Assembly (NCBI RefSeq): GCF_030010215.1
Contig: NZ_JASCRR010000002.1
Location: forward strand, 124,001-188,000
Reading direction: 5' to 3'
Source: Tianweitania sp. UT-5YL-CI-8
Lineage (GTDB): Bacteria; Pseudomonadota; Alphaproteobacteria; Rhizobiales; Rhizobiaceae
Length of the DNA: 64,000 bases
Below the pieces are notes generated by a model. That model had not been told where the DNA came from. It made no database searches and was given only the letters and a program-made list of their open reading frames with translations. Position 1 is the first letter of the stretch; each line of letters starts with the position of its first letter. This document shows positions 44,426-53,379 of the stretch, one piece after another. A program made the translations under genes and the position numbers.

Positions 44426-45703
44426 ATGAACTATCAGCGGTTTTTCGAACAAGCGATCGACCAGCTCCACGCCGAGCGGCGCTATCGTGTGTTCGCCGAT
44501 CTTGAGCGGATCGTCGGCTCCTTTCCGCGCGCGATCTGGCGCTCCAACGGGCGCGCAAAGGAAATCACCGTCTGGTGCTCGAACGACTATCTCGGCATGG
44601 GCCAGCATCCCGACGTTATCGGCGCCATGCAGCAGGCGGCCGGAAACATGGGATCGGGCGCCGGCGGCACGCGCAACATCTCCGGCAACAACCATCCGCT
44701 GGTCGAGTTGGAGCAAGAACTGGCCGATCTGCACGGCAAGGAATCCGCCCTCGTCTTCACCTCCGGATTCGTTTCCAACGAGGCCGCGATTTCCACCATC
44801 GCGCGGCTGCTGCCCAACTGTCTCGTGCTGTCAGACGAGTTGAACCACGCCTCGATGATCGAGGGCGTGCGCCGCTCCGGTGCTGAAAAGAAGATTTTCC
44901 GCCACAACGACGTGGCCCATCTCGAAAGCCTGCTGCAGCAGGCCGGACGCGAGCGCGCCAAGCTGGTCGTGTTCGAATCCGTCTATTCGATGGATGGCGA
45001 CATCGCGCCCATCGCCGCGATTGCCGACCTCGCCAGGAAATACAACGCCATGACCTATATCGACGAGGTCCATGCGGTAGGCATGTATGGCCAGCGCGGC
45101 GGCGGCATCACCGAGCGCGAAGGCCTTGCCGACCGCATCGACATCATCGAAGGCACGCTCGCCAAAGCCTTCGGCACGCTGGGCGGCTATATCAGCGGCC
45201 CTTCCGCCGTCATCGATGCCGTCCGCTCCTATGCGCCCGGCTTCATCTTCACCACCGCGCTGCCACCGTCGATTGCGGCCGCCGCGACCGCGTCGATCCG
45301 CCATCTCAAGGCCTCGCAGAGCGAGCGCGACGCGCAGCAGCGTCAGGCCGCCCATACCAAGGCGGTGCTCGCGGCAGCGGGCCTGCCGGTTATGCCGTCG
45401 GAAACCCATATCGTGCCGATCCTGGTCGGCGACCCCGAGCTCTGCAAGATGGCCAGCGACCGCCTTTTGGGCGTCCACGGGATCTACATCCAGCCGATCA
45501 ACTACCCAACCGTGCCGCGCGGCACCGAACGGCTGCGCGTGACGCCGACGCCGTTCCACTCCGACGCGCTGATCAATGAACTGCAGGATGCGCTGGTCGA
45601 AACCTGGGACGCGCTGGGCATTCCCTACGCGACCGCCGGCAGCCCCGCAGTTGCACAGTCCGACCGCATCGTGCCGCTTCTGGTGCCGCAGTCCGGCGGC
45701 TAA
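44426..45703 (+). CDS. hemA: 5-aminolevulinate synthase
   Basis: A 425-residue alpha-oxoamine synthase. It shows [59 protein letters not shown] and the PLP-Lys in [12 protein letters not shown], and the family C-terminus. It condenses glycine and succinyl-CoA, the first step of haem synthesis by the Shemin pathway, typical of alphaproteobacteria. I chose the ATG at 44426 ([12 protein letters not shown]) with AGGACGACGAG upstream, as the longer frame from 44354 adds a tail unlike the family. An FNR/FixK-like box lies upstream, suggesting oxygen control. Confidence 0.95.
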   Translation: MNYQRFFEQAIDQLHAERRYRVFADLERIVGSFPRAIWRSNGRAKEITVWCSNDYLGMGQHPDVIGAMQQAAGNMGSGAGGTRNISGNNHPLVELEQELADLHGKESALVFTSGFVSNEAAISTIARLLPNCLVLSDELNHASMIEGVRRSGAEKKIFRHNDVAHLESLLQQAGRERAKLVVFESVYSMDGDIAPIAAIADLARKYNAMTYIDEVHAVGMYGQRGGGITEREGLADRIDIIEGTLAKAFGTLGGYISGPSAVIDAVRSYAPGFIFTTALPPSIAAAATASIRHLKASQSERDAQQRQAAHTKAVLAAAGLPVMPSETHIVPILVGDPELCKMASDRLLGVHGIYIQPINYPTVPRGTERLRVTPTPFHSDALINELQDALVETWDALGIPYATAGSPAVAQSDRIVPLLVPQSGG

Positions 45704-45788
45704 ACTCGCCGGTTCGCCGGGACCGCCTCGGACAACACCAACTCAAACCATTTCCACGCCGAGGATCACAACGTCTTCGGCGTTTTCG

Positions 45789-46955
45789 TCAATTCCTGCC
45801 GATCCAGTTGGCGATCCTGTGCGCCGCCTCTTCGACCTGGTCGGTGCGGCGATGGAAGCAGAGACGTAGATAGTGTTCGCCGCCCGGACCGAAGGCCGTG
45901 CCCGGTGCCAGGCCGACATTGGCGTGGTCGATGAGGTCGAAGGCCGCCTGGCGCGAATCCGCCATGCCGTCGATGGAAAAGAACAGATAGAACGCACCCG
46001 TCGGTACGCTGAACCGTACCCGCCCCGTAGCGCCGAGAATATCGCAGAGGCGGTCACGGGTTTTCTCCGCGCTGGCGACCTGCTCCGCCATAAATGCGTC
46101 GCCCTCGTCCAGCGCCGTCACGGCGCCGCGCTGCAGGAACTGCGCCACGCCTGAACTCGAATATTGGATCAGGTTGCGGAATGTCTGCGCCAGCGACGGA
46201 TGCGCTTTCAGCCAACCGATGCGCCAGCCGGTCATCGCCCAGTTCTTGGAGAAGGTGTTGACGAACAGGATGCGGTCTTCGGCATCCATAAAATCCATGA
46301 AGGATGCCGCCCGGCCGCCGCCGAAATGGAACAGCGCATAAATCTCGTCGGCGATAATCCACAGCCCGTGCCTGCGCGCCAGATCGAGGATCGCGCGCAG
46401 CGTCTCGATATCCGCCGTCCAGCCGGTGGGGTTGGAGGGCGAGTTGACGAAGATCGCTCTGGTGCGCGGCGTGATCGCCGCTTCCATCTTGGCGAGGTCG
46501 AAGGTCCAGCCCGCCTCACCCTCTTCGAGCAACACGGCGACCGGCCGCGCGCCGGTGATGGACACCGCAGCAGGGAAGTTCGGCCAAGCCGGCGAGAGAT
46601 AGACAACCTCGTCGCCCGCGCCGGCGACGGCCTGCAGCGACAGGGTGATCGCCTGCATACCGCCGATGGTGACGAAGAACGAGTCTGGCGAAAATTCTAC
46701 GCCGAAATGCCGGGCATGATAGCGTGCCAGCGCCTCGCGCAGCGCCGGAATGCCGGCCGATGCTGTGTAGAAGGTTTCACCGGCCTCCATCGCGCCTACT
46801 GCCGACGAGGTGATAAAAGGCGGCGTCTGCAGATGACTTTCCCCGGTCCACAGCGGAATGATGCCGGGACGACCCGAGCCATAGGCTGACACCGCCTGAA
46901 TGCCGCTGGCGGGCGAAAGCTTGGCTTCGGCGCGAAGGGAATCGAAAAGGGTCAT
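45789..46955 (-). CDS. PLP-dependent aminotransferase, class I/II
   Basis: A 388-residue fold-type I aminotransferase. It has the usual YTASAGIPALREALARYHARHFG N-terminal segment, NSPSNPTGW, IADEIYALFHFG, and the PLP-Lys in NTFSKNWAMTGWRIGW, with a C-terminal GEHYLRLCFHRR carrying the carboxylate-binding Arg. Substrate is unresolved; it resembles aspartate/aromatic aminotransferases of branch I. The ATG at 46953-46955 has AGGAG upstream; the longer frame to 47021 is unlikely. It converges with hemA and lies left of the MITE-like element. Confidence 0.87.
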   Translation of the reverse strand: MTLFDSLRAEAKLSPASGIQAVSAYGSGRPGIIPLWTGESHLQTPPFITSSAVGAMEAGETFYTASAGIPALREALARYHARHFGVEFSPDSFFVTIGGMQAITLSLQAVAGAGDEVVYLSPAWPNFPAAVSITGARPVAVLLEEGEAGWTFDLAKMEAAITPRTRAIFVNSPSNPTGWTADIETLRAILDLARRHGLWIIADEIYALFHFGGGRAASFMDFMDAEDRILFVNTFSKNWAMTGWRIGWLKAHPSLAQTFRNLIQYSSSGVAQFLQRGAVTALDEGDAFMAEQVASAEKTRDRLCDILGATGRVRFSVPTGAFYLFFSIDGMADSRQAAFDLIDHANVGLAPGTAFGPGGEHYLRLCFHRRTDQVEEAAHRIANWIGRN

Positions 46956-47004
46956 GCTGGCTCCTGCGGCTTGTGCCGGGTTTAACCCGCATCGCGCCGA
47001 CAAA

Positions 47005-47036
47005 AAATCCCCGGCGGTCAAACCAGCCGGGGATTT
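47005..47036 (-). terminator. Intrinsic terminator read on the minus strand
   Basis: AAATCCCCGGC (47005-47015), a 10-nt loop, and GCCGGGGATTT (47026-47036) make an 11-bp stem, followed on the minus strand by a run of six T. It points left. The natural upstream gene would be mscL, whose stop is at 47415; the 355-bp MITE-like element now lies between them. It touches the element (47038). Confidence 0.75.
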
Positions 47037-47037
47037 C

Positions 47038-47392
47038 TAGGGTCAGGATCTATTAAGATGATCGAAATGGCGCCTGAAACGGCAAAGAGATGCCAGGAGA
47101 AGCGAGAAGGTCGATGTTTTTCCATCGAACGAACGGTTCGACGCCGCAGGTCGAAGCCGTTTCGGCGTCCGGAGGATGTGGCCCATTTGACCAGCAACTG
47201 CGTCGCGAAGGCTCGAAAATGGTCAACATTTCCTTCGCCTTCGCTCATGCATTTTTCGCTTGCGAAAAAATGCGGAAAAGAAGGCTCGCGCAGGCGCTTG
47301 ACGAAAAAGTCTGCAACTTTTTCGGCGCATGCGAGGGTATCCGGCCAAATGGCCTCACACCATTTCGACCATATTATTAGGTCCTGACCCTA
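47038..47392. mobile_element. MITE-like element with 33-bp terminal inverted repeats
   Basis: The ends are near-identical inverted repeats: TAGGGTCAGGA... (47038-47070) and its complement (47360-47392), 29 of 33 matching, with TA at both outer ends as expected for a TA target-site duplication. The interior (about 290 bp) has no plausible gene; it holds further hairpins around 47200-47335. The TA ends and non-coding interior resemble MITEs mobilised by IS630/Tc1-mariner transposases; the family is not identified. It lies between mscL and a terminator. Confidence 0.75.
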
Positions 47393-47414
47393 AATGCCAG
47401 GACGGCAAGCCTAA

Positions 47415-47840
47415 TCAAACCGGCTTGCGGGCCAGCAGGTCGCGGATTTCAGTGAGAAGCTGGACATCTTCAGGCGGCGGCGCTGCAGCGACCTCTGGCT
47501 TCTGCCGTTCAAGCTTCTTGCGCAGCGTGTTGACCGCCTTGACGATCATAAACACGATCCAGGCGAGGATCAGGAAATTGATGAGCTGGGTCAGGAAAGA
47601 GCCATAGGCGAACACCGCGCCTTGCTTCTTGGCTTCTTCCAGGCTGACCGCCGTCACGTTGGACGCAAGCGGCAGGAAGTAGTTGGAGAAGTCGAAGCCG
47701 CCGATGGCGCCGAAGATCGGCATGATCAGGTCGTTGACCACCGAATTGACGATTCCGGTAAAGGCGGCGCCGATGATGATACCGACCGCGAGGTCGATCA
47801 CATTGCCTCGGGCGATGAATTCCTGGAATTCCTTGAACAT
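47415..47840 (-). CDS. mscL: Large-conductance mechanosensitive channel
   Basis: A 141-residue protein, usual MscL length. It has [43 protein letters not shown] at the N-terminus (first pore helix with the glycine-rich constriction), a second helix near residues 75-100 ([18 protein letters not shown]), and a charged C-terminal helix. It forms a pentameric inner-membrane valve that opens under hypoosmotic shock. It is single, in an operon of one, with a terminator apparently displaced by the adjacent MITE-like element. Confidence 0.95.
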   Translation of the reverse strand: MFKEFQEFIARGNVIDLAVGIIIGAAFTGIVNSVVNDLIMPIFGAIGGFDFSNYFLPLASNVTAVSLEEAKKQGAVFAYGSFLTQLINFLILAWIVFMIVKAVNTLRKKLERQKPEVAAAPPPEDVQLLTEIRDLLARKPV

Positions 47841-48030
47841 CTCACTCTCCTATGCCTGCTTGGCGACTTCCATGGCGCCATATCCCCGTCATTACCATAA
47901 CAAAATATGCCGAGTGCAAAACCTCTAAAACGCGGCGTTGCCAGCCGGTCGCCGCAATGGACTTAGCCGCCAAGCTATGGCTTCTGTTATAGGGCCGGAA
48001 CGGCGGTCGTACAGGGAGGTTTTTCGCAAC

Positions 48031-51000
48031 GTGCAGGGCTGGGTGGTCGTCATCATCGCCGTCGCCTATGTGACGCTGCTGTTCGTCATCGCCAGCGCCG
48101 GCGACAAGCAGGCGGCACGGCGCGACAAGTCGCAGCCTCGTCCGTTCATCTACGCGCTCAGCCTGGCGATCTACTGCACCTCGTGGACGTTTTTCGGCTC
48201 GGTGGGGCTGGCCTCGGAAAAAGGGCTCGAATTCCTCGCCATCTATATCGGCCCGCTCCTGGTCTTCATCTTCGGCTTTCCGCTCCTCAGCCGCATCGTG
48301 CGCCTCGCCAAAGCCGAGAAGATCACTTCCATCGCCGACTTTCTCGGCGCCCGTTATGGCAAGAGCTTTGCCGTCGCCTCCACCGCCACGCTGATCGCCA
48401 CGGTCGGCGCGGTGCCCTACATCGCGCTCCAGCTAAAGGCGATATCGGGCTCGGTCAGCCTGATGGTCGAACACTACAGCGGCTCGCCGCCCTCCTTCGA
48501 CCCGTTCGTCAGCGATATCTCGCTGGTCGTGGCGATGCTTCTGGCGCTGTTTGCCGTGCTGTTCGGCACCCGCCATGCCGACGCCACCGAGCATCAGGAC
48601 GGGCTGGTTCTGGCAGTCGCCATCGAATCCATCGTCAAGCTGGTCGCCTTCCTCGCCGTCGGGCTGATGGTCACCTTCATGCTGTTTGACGGTCCCGGCG
48701 ACATGATCCGCCAGCTTGCCTCCAACCCCGAGGTCGAGCGCGCGATGGGCCACAGCACCTCGCTCGGAACATGGCTCGTCAGCACCATCATCAGCGGTTT
48801 TGCCATTCTCATGCTGCCGCGCCAGTTCTACGTCACCATCGTCGAAAACCGCAGCGAGAGCGAGTTGCGGACCGCGACCTGGGTGTTTCCCGCCTACCTC
48901 ATCGCCATCAATCTGTTCGTGCTGCCCATCGCCTTCGCCGGCCTCAGCGCCGTCGGATCAGCCACATCGAGCGACCTCTACGTGCTGTCCTTGCCGCTGC
49001 TGGAGGGCGAAGATCTGCTTGCCATGGCAGCCTTCATCGGCGGTCTTTCCGCCGCTACCGCCATGGTCATCGTTGCCAGCGTCGCGCTGTCGATCATGAT
49101 CTCCAACGACCTCATCATCCCGCTCTTCGTGCGGCGGCTGCACAAGAGCAAACCCCAGGAAAACGAGGATTGGTCGGCGCTGATCCTCAACATCCGCCGC
49201 TTCTCGATCTTCATCCTGTTGTTCGTCGCTTTCCTCTATTACCGCGAGAGCACCAACAACGCCCGCCTGGCCTCGATCGGGCTGATGTCGTTCGCGGCTA
49301 TCGCCCAGTTCGCGCCGGCCTTCATCGGCGGGCTGATCTGGCGCGGCGCCAATGCCAGGGGTGCCGCGCTCGGCATGGCCGCCGGCATCGCCGTCTGGGC
49401 CTACACGCTGCTTTTGCCATCGTTGGCGGCACCCGATGCCGCGATCGTCACCGATGGGCTGTTCGGCTGGAACGCCTTGCGGCCGCAGTCGCTGTTCGGC
49501 ACGGTGGCCGAACCGCTCAACCACGGCGTCCTCTGGAGCCTGTCGATCAACCTCCTGTTCTTCGTCTTCGGCTCCTTGTCGCGTGCATCGGTACCGCTGG
49601 AACGCATCCAGGCCTCGATTTTCGTGCCTCGCGATGCCGGCCCGATGCCCAGCATTCGCCGCTTTCGCACTGCCATCACCGTCAACGATCTCAAGGACAC
49701 GATTGCGCGTTATCTCGGCGTCGAGCGCACAGAACGCTCCTTTCTCACCTTCCAGGCCGCCAATGGCGTCATGCTCAACGGGAACGAACAGGCCGGCATG
49801 GATGTCATCCGCTTCTCCGAACAGCTGCTCGCCAGCGCGGTCGGCTCGTCCTCGGCGCGGCTCATCTTGTCGCTGCTGTTCAAGCGCAACGACAGCGCCT
49901 CGCGCGACACCTTCCGGCTGCTCGACGACGCCACCGAGGCGCTGCAGCACAACCGCGACCTGCTGCAGATCGCACTCGACCAGATGCACCAGGGCATCAC
50001 CGTGTTCGACCAGGATTTCCGCCTGACCTGCTGGAACCGCCAATACCGGACTTTGTTCGACCTGCCCGACGAGATGGGACAGGTCGGCGTCTCGCTCGAC
50101 CGCATCCTCGCCTATCTCAGCGAACGCGACGAAATCCCCGAGGCCGCGCGGCTGTCGATCATTGACCGGCTGACGCGGTTTGCCAAACCCTGGCAGATGG
50201 AGCTCAAATCCAGCGGCCGCATCATCGAATTCAGCTCGAACCCGATGCCCGATGGCGGCATCGTCGCCACCTACACCGACGTGTCATCGCGCGTCCAGGC
50301 CGACCTCGCGCTCAAGCGGGCCAACGAGTCGCTGGAGCAGCGGGTCATGACCCGCACCGAGGAACTGACCCGCGTCAATCAGGAACTCGCCCAGGCGCAG
50401 ATGCTTGCGGAGGAAGCCAATCTCGGCAAGACGCGCTTCCTCGCCGCCGTCGGCCACGACATCCTGCAGCCGCTCAACGCCGCGCGGCTCTACTGCTCGG
50501 CGCTCATCGAAAAGACCCGCAAGGGCCCGGTGAGCGCCGCCGCGCAAAACATCGAATCCTCGCTGGAGTCGGTCGAGACAATCCTCGGCGCGGTGCTCGA
50601 CATTTCGCGGCTCGACACGGGTGCGATGAAGCCGGTCGAAACCGTCTTCCGGCTCGACGGGCTGCTCCGCCAGATAGCCACCGACTTCAAGCCGCTGGCT
50701 GCCGAAAAGAAGCTGGACCTGATTATCGTCGCCTCGACGCTGGCGGTCGAAACCGACCGCAACCTGCTGCGGCGCCTGATCCAGAACCTCGTCTCCAATG
50801 CGGTGAAATACACCCGCCACGGCCGCATCCTGATCGGCGTCCGGCGCCGGGGCGACTTGGCTGAAATCCAGGTCATCGACACCGGCATCGGCATTTCGGC
50901 GGAAAAATTGCCCACCGTGTTCGGCGAATTCACCCGGCTCGACGAAGGCAAGCGCGAGGCGCAGGGTCTGGGGCTCGGCCTGTCCATCGTCGACCGCATC

Positions 51001-51525
51001 GCGCGGGTTCTGAAACTGGAAATCCGCATCGATTCCGAAACTGGCGGCGGCACGCGGTTTTCCATCCTGATGCCGGTCAGCAAGCACGAGCCGGCCATCC
51101 TCGCCGAGCCCCGGTCGCGCTCGATCGGCGGCACCGCGCTCAACGGCATGTCGGTTTTGTGCATCGACAACGACCCGCGCATCCTCGAAGGCATGCGCGA
51201 ACTGCTCGAAGGCTGGGGCTGCTCGGTCTCGACCTTCCCGGATTCGGAAACGTCGGAGGAGTGGCTGGCTGAGGCCGCCGCCCCCGACCTGATCCTCGCC
51301 GATTATCACCTCGACACCGAGACCGGGTTAGAGGCCATCGACCGGCTTCGCCGCGCCTGCGGCCTCGCCGTGCCTGCCATGCTGATCACGGCCGACCGGT
51401 CGAGCGAAATGCGCATGGCGGCCGGCGAGCTCGACGTCACGGTGCTCAACAAACCGCTGAAACCGGCCATGCTGCGCACCACCATGACCCGCCTGCGCCA
51501 GATGGCTGCCGCGGCGGCGGAATAG
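48031..51525 (+). CDS. Hybrid histidine kinase with N-terminal SLC5-type transporter domain (CbrA/NahK-like)
   Basis: A 1164-residue protein. The first about 490 residues have about thirteen membrane helices of the sodium-solute symporter (SSF) fold. A PAS region follows (about 640-735), then a coiled-coil (ERVMTRTEELTRVNQELAQAQ), HisKA with phospho-His in AAVGHDILQPLNAARL, HATPase (VSNAVKYTRHGRI, DTGIGISAEKLPTVFGEF) and a C-terminal receiver with Asp in DLILADYHLD. The start is uncertain: GTG at 48031 has a GGGAGG site 11 bases upstream, while ATG at 47977 or TTG at 47938 give longer N-termini. The kinase may sense solute transport. A LuxR regulator gene is convergent. Confidence 0.85.
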   Translation: MQGWVVVIIAVAYVTLLFVIASAGDKQAARRDKSQPRPFIYALSLAIYCTSWTFFGSVGLASEKGLEFLAIYIGPLLVFIFGFPLLSRIVRLAKAEKITSIADFLGARYGKSFAVASTATLIATVGAVPYIALQLKAISGSVSLMVEHYSGSPPSFDPFVSDISLVVAMLLALFAVLFGTRHADATEHQDGLVLAVAIESIVKLVAFLAVGLMVTFMLFDGPGDMIRQLASNPEVERAMGHSTSLGTWLVSTIISGFAILMLPRQFYVTIVENRSESELRTATWVFPAYLIAINLFVLPIAFAGLSAVGSATSSDLYVLSLPLLEGEDLLAMAAFIGGLSAATAMVIVASVALSIMISNDLIIPLFVRRLHKSKPQENEDWSALILNIRRFSIFILLFVAFLYYRESTNNARLASIGLMSFAAIAQFAPAFIGGLIWRGANARGAALGMAAGIAVWAYTLLLPSLAAPDAAIVTDGLFGWNALRPQSLFGTVAEPLNHGVLWSLSINLLFFVFGSLSRASVPLERIQASIFVPRDAGPMPSIRRFRTAITVNDLKDTIARYLGVERTERSFLTFQAANGVMLNGNEQAGMDVIRFSEQLLASAVGSSSARLILSLLFKRNDSASRDTFRLLDDATEALQHNRDLLQIALDQMHQGITVFDQDFRLTCWNRQYRTLFDLPDEMGQVGVSLDRILAYLSERDEIPEAARLSIIDRLTRFAKPWQMELKSSGRIIEFSSNPMPDGGIVATYTDVSSRVQADLALKRANESLEQRVMTRTEELTRVNQELAQAQMLAEEANLGKTRFLAAVGHDILQPLNAARLYCSALIEKTRKGPVSAAAQNIESSLESVETILGAVLDISRLDTGAMKPVETVFRLDGLLRQIATDFKPLAAEKKLDLIIVASTLAVETDRNLLRRLIQNLVSNAVKYTRHGRILIGVRRRGDLAEIQVIDTGIGISAEKLPTVFGEFTRLDEGKREAQGLGLGLSIVDRIARVLKLEIRIDSETGGGTRFSILMPVSKHEPAILAEPRSRSIGGTALNGMSVLCIDNDPRILEGMRELLEGWGCSVSTFPDSETSEEWLAEAAAPDLILADYHLDTETGLEAIDRLRRACGLAVPAMLITADRSSEMRMAAGELDVTVLNKPLKPAMLRTTMTRLRQMAAAAAE

Positions 51526-51544
51526 GTCACAACAGCAGAAAACG

Positions 51545-51676
51545 ACCCCCACCCTGTCCCTCCCCACAAGGGGATAGAACGCCCTCATCGCAGTTTACAG
51601 CTCATTCAACGCCTTAAGGCTATACAGGCGCAAACTGGGTCCACCTCCTCCTTGTGGGGAGGGGTTAGGGGTGGGG
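51545..51676. repeat. Intergenic inverted-repeat element
   Basis: The arm ACCCCCACCCTGTCCCTCCCC (51545-51573 with the following ACAAGGGG) is inverted at about 51650-51676 (CCTTGTGGGGAGGGG...GGGGTGGGG) around a 76-bp loop. Such palindromic elements with the CTCCCC/GGGGAG core recur in intergenic spaces of Mesorhizobium relatives. It can fold to a long hairpin and may stop transcription between the convergent kinase and LuxR regulator genes. Confidence 0.6.
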
Positions 51677-51693
51677 CTATCTGGAATGAACCT

Positions 51694-52350
51694 CTACGCC
51701 GCAGAAAGCGCGTCGCCGCCGATCTTGCCAAGCAGGATCACCGCCTGGGTGCGGCTGTCGACACCGAGCTTCTGCAGCACTGCGGAGACATGCGCCTTGA
51801 TGGTGGCTTCCGAGACATTCAGCTCATAGGCGATCTGCTTGTTGAGCAAACCTTCCGCCAGCATGCCCAGAACCCGCGTCTGCTGCGGCGTCAGCGATTG
51901 CAGGCGCTTGATGAGAGACGAAATTTCCGCATCCTGCTCGACGCCGAGATCGATGTCCGCAGGTGCCGCGACACCGCCCGCCAGCACCGTGTCGATGGCG
52001 CTGCGGATATCGTCCATGCTCGCGGATTTGGAGATGAAGCCGGATGCGCCGAGTTCCAAAGCGCGGCGGATGGTTTCGGCATCGTCATAGGCCGACACGA
52101 TCACCACCGGCACGGTCGGATGGATGCCGCGCAGCGAAATCAGGCCGGACAAGCCGCTCGCTCCCGGCATGGACAGATCGAGCAACACCAGATCGAGGTC
52201 TTCATTTCCGGCAACGGCTGCCTTCGCGCTCTCGAAATCCCCGGCTTCGATGATGCTGCCAACATCGGCGAGCCCAGCTATCGCCTGCTTCAGCGCGCCG
52301 CGAAAGAGCGGGTGATCGTCCGCTATGACGAACTTCTGGCCTGACGGCAC
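51694..52350 (-). CDS. LuxR/NarL-family response regulator
   Basis: A 218-residue regulator. The receiver has ADDHPLF, the phospho-Asp in LVLLDLSMPGASGL, and Lys in FISKSASM. The LuxR-type HTH at about 145-205 includes LTPQQTRVLGMLAEGLLNKQIAYELNVSEATIKAHVSAVLQKLGV. It is encoded convergently with the SSF-hybrid kinase, and this pairing (kinase plus small NarL regulator) is common, so they probably form a pathway. The GTG or ATG choice is secure: ATG at 52348-52350. Confidence 0.9.
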   Translation of the reverse strand: MPSGQKFVIADDHPLFRGALKQAIAGLADVGSIIEAGDFESAKAAVAGNEDLDLVLLDLSMPGASGLSGLISLRGIHPTVPVVIVSAYDDAETIRRALELGASGFISKSASMDDIRSAIDTVLAGGVAAPADIDLGVEQDAEISSLIKRLQSLTPQQTRVLGMLAEGLLNKQIAYELNVSEATIKAHVSAVLQKLGVDSRTQAVILLGKIGGDALSAA

Positions 52351-52481
52351 ACAACCCTCCCCCGTCCCAGTGTTTCTTGTTGATTTGGGATCATCGACGG
52401 GATTATCGCTGCTATGGTCCTGATATCAAGCAACAAATACCCAAACGCGGCATTCTGGCCCTATTTGGCACCGCAAGCCGC

Positions 52482-52925
52482 TCATGTCCTGTTCGGAACA
52501 GGTGCCGGCGCGGATGGTTTGTCGGCCTCCTGCTCCTTGACGATGCCCATGAAGCTGCGGAAGAACCGCTCCATATAGCCCATCGTCTTTTCGAATTCCT
52601 CGTCGCTGGGAAGCTTGGATTCCAGGCGCGCCGACAGGGAATTCTCCAGCTTGATGACACGATCATGCAAAGCCGAGACATCGCCGCGCAGCCGGTCGAC
52701 TTCATCCTGCATGGCGGTGCGTTCGTCGGCCGCCACCCGGCAGACGAGTTGCGCCGACTTTTCCTCGCAGATCGACATTTCGCCGGTGCGGGTATCCATG
52801 CGGACATAGCCGTTTTCGGTCTTTTCCAGCTGATAGCGCTGTTCCTGCGCTCCGGCCGTATTGGCCGTCAGGATGGCGATGATGGGTGCGGCGCAAACCG
52901 CCATTCCGGAACGGGTGATCTTCAT
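52482..52925 (-). CDS. Exported coiled-coil protein of unknown function
   Basis: A 147-residue protein with a signal peptide (about 1-27, ending AGA). The mature part has a short N-terminal domain with a Cys pair (CEEKSAQLVCRV) that may form a disulfide, a long coiled-coil (AMQDEVDRLRGDVSALHDRVIKLENSLSARLES) and a proline-rich tail. AAGGAG precedes the ATG at 52923-52925. I do not recognise the family. It is divergent from the DUF952-pyrD operon. Confidence 0.72.
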   Translation of the reverse strand: MKITRSGMAVCAAPIIAILTANTAGAQEQRYQLEKTENGYVRMDTRTGEMSICEEKSAQLVCRVAADERTAMQDEVDRLRGDVSALHDRVIKLENSLSARLESKLPSDEEFEKTMGYMERFFRSFMGIVKEQEADKPSAPAPVPNRT

Positions 52926-53028
52926 GGCTGCGATCTCCTTTGGCGTGACGGCAATTATGGCCCGTCATTCAGCCCAAATTAGGGACGGAACACTTTTCCG
53001 CCATGCCGTTTCCGACTATAGCGCGCTG

Positions 53029-53379
53029 ATGACAAACACCATCTACAAGATTTGTCCGCAGGCGATGTGGCGCAAGGCCGAACAGGACGGCGTCTTTCCA
53101 GGCGCGCCAGTCGATATCGCCGATGGTTTCATTCATTTCTCCACGGCCGAGCAGGTGCGGGAGACGGCCGCCAAACATTTCAAGGGCCAGCAAGACCTCG
53201 TGCTTGTCGCCTTTGACGATGCTAGCCTCGGCGATGCCCTGCGCTATGAGGTGTCGCGCGGCGGCGCGCTGTTTCCGCATCTCTATGCACCGCTCAACCC
53301 CACCCTCGCGCTTTGGGTGCGCCCCCTGCCTCTGAACGACGATGGCGGCCACGCCTTCCCCGATTTGGAACCGCAATGA
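53029..53379 (+). CDS. DUF952 family protein
   Basis: A 116-residue protein beginning MTNTIYKICPQAMWRKAEQDG. It has the DUF952 pattern with DGFIHFSTAEQVRETAAKHF and LRYEVSRGGALFPHLYAPL, in which a His and aromatic residues form a small pocket (ADP-ribosyl-type fold). Function is unknown. It overlaps pyrD by 4 bases (ATGA), so they are translationally coupled. The start at 53029 is the first ATG in a frame that opens earlier. Confidence 0.88.
   Translation: MTNTIYKICPQAMWRKAEQDGVFPGAPVDIADGFIHFSTAEQVRETAAKHFKGQQDLVLVAFDDASLGDALRYEVSRGGALFPHLYAPLNPTLALWVRPLPLNDDGGHAFPDLEPQ

Noticed and set aside
47058-47387. Open frames inside the MITE-like element
   Set aside because: They cover the element ends and hairpins and have no protein-like features.
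51545-51676. CRISPR-like repeats
   Set aside because: Only two inverted arms, no regular direct repeats or spacers, and no cas genes in the window.
52987-53010. GGAAC with GTTT as an EcfG promoter before the DUF952-pyrD operon
   Set aside because: The spacing to CGTT is 15 rather than 16-17, and a leader of only about 11 nt would remain; not strong enough to list.
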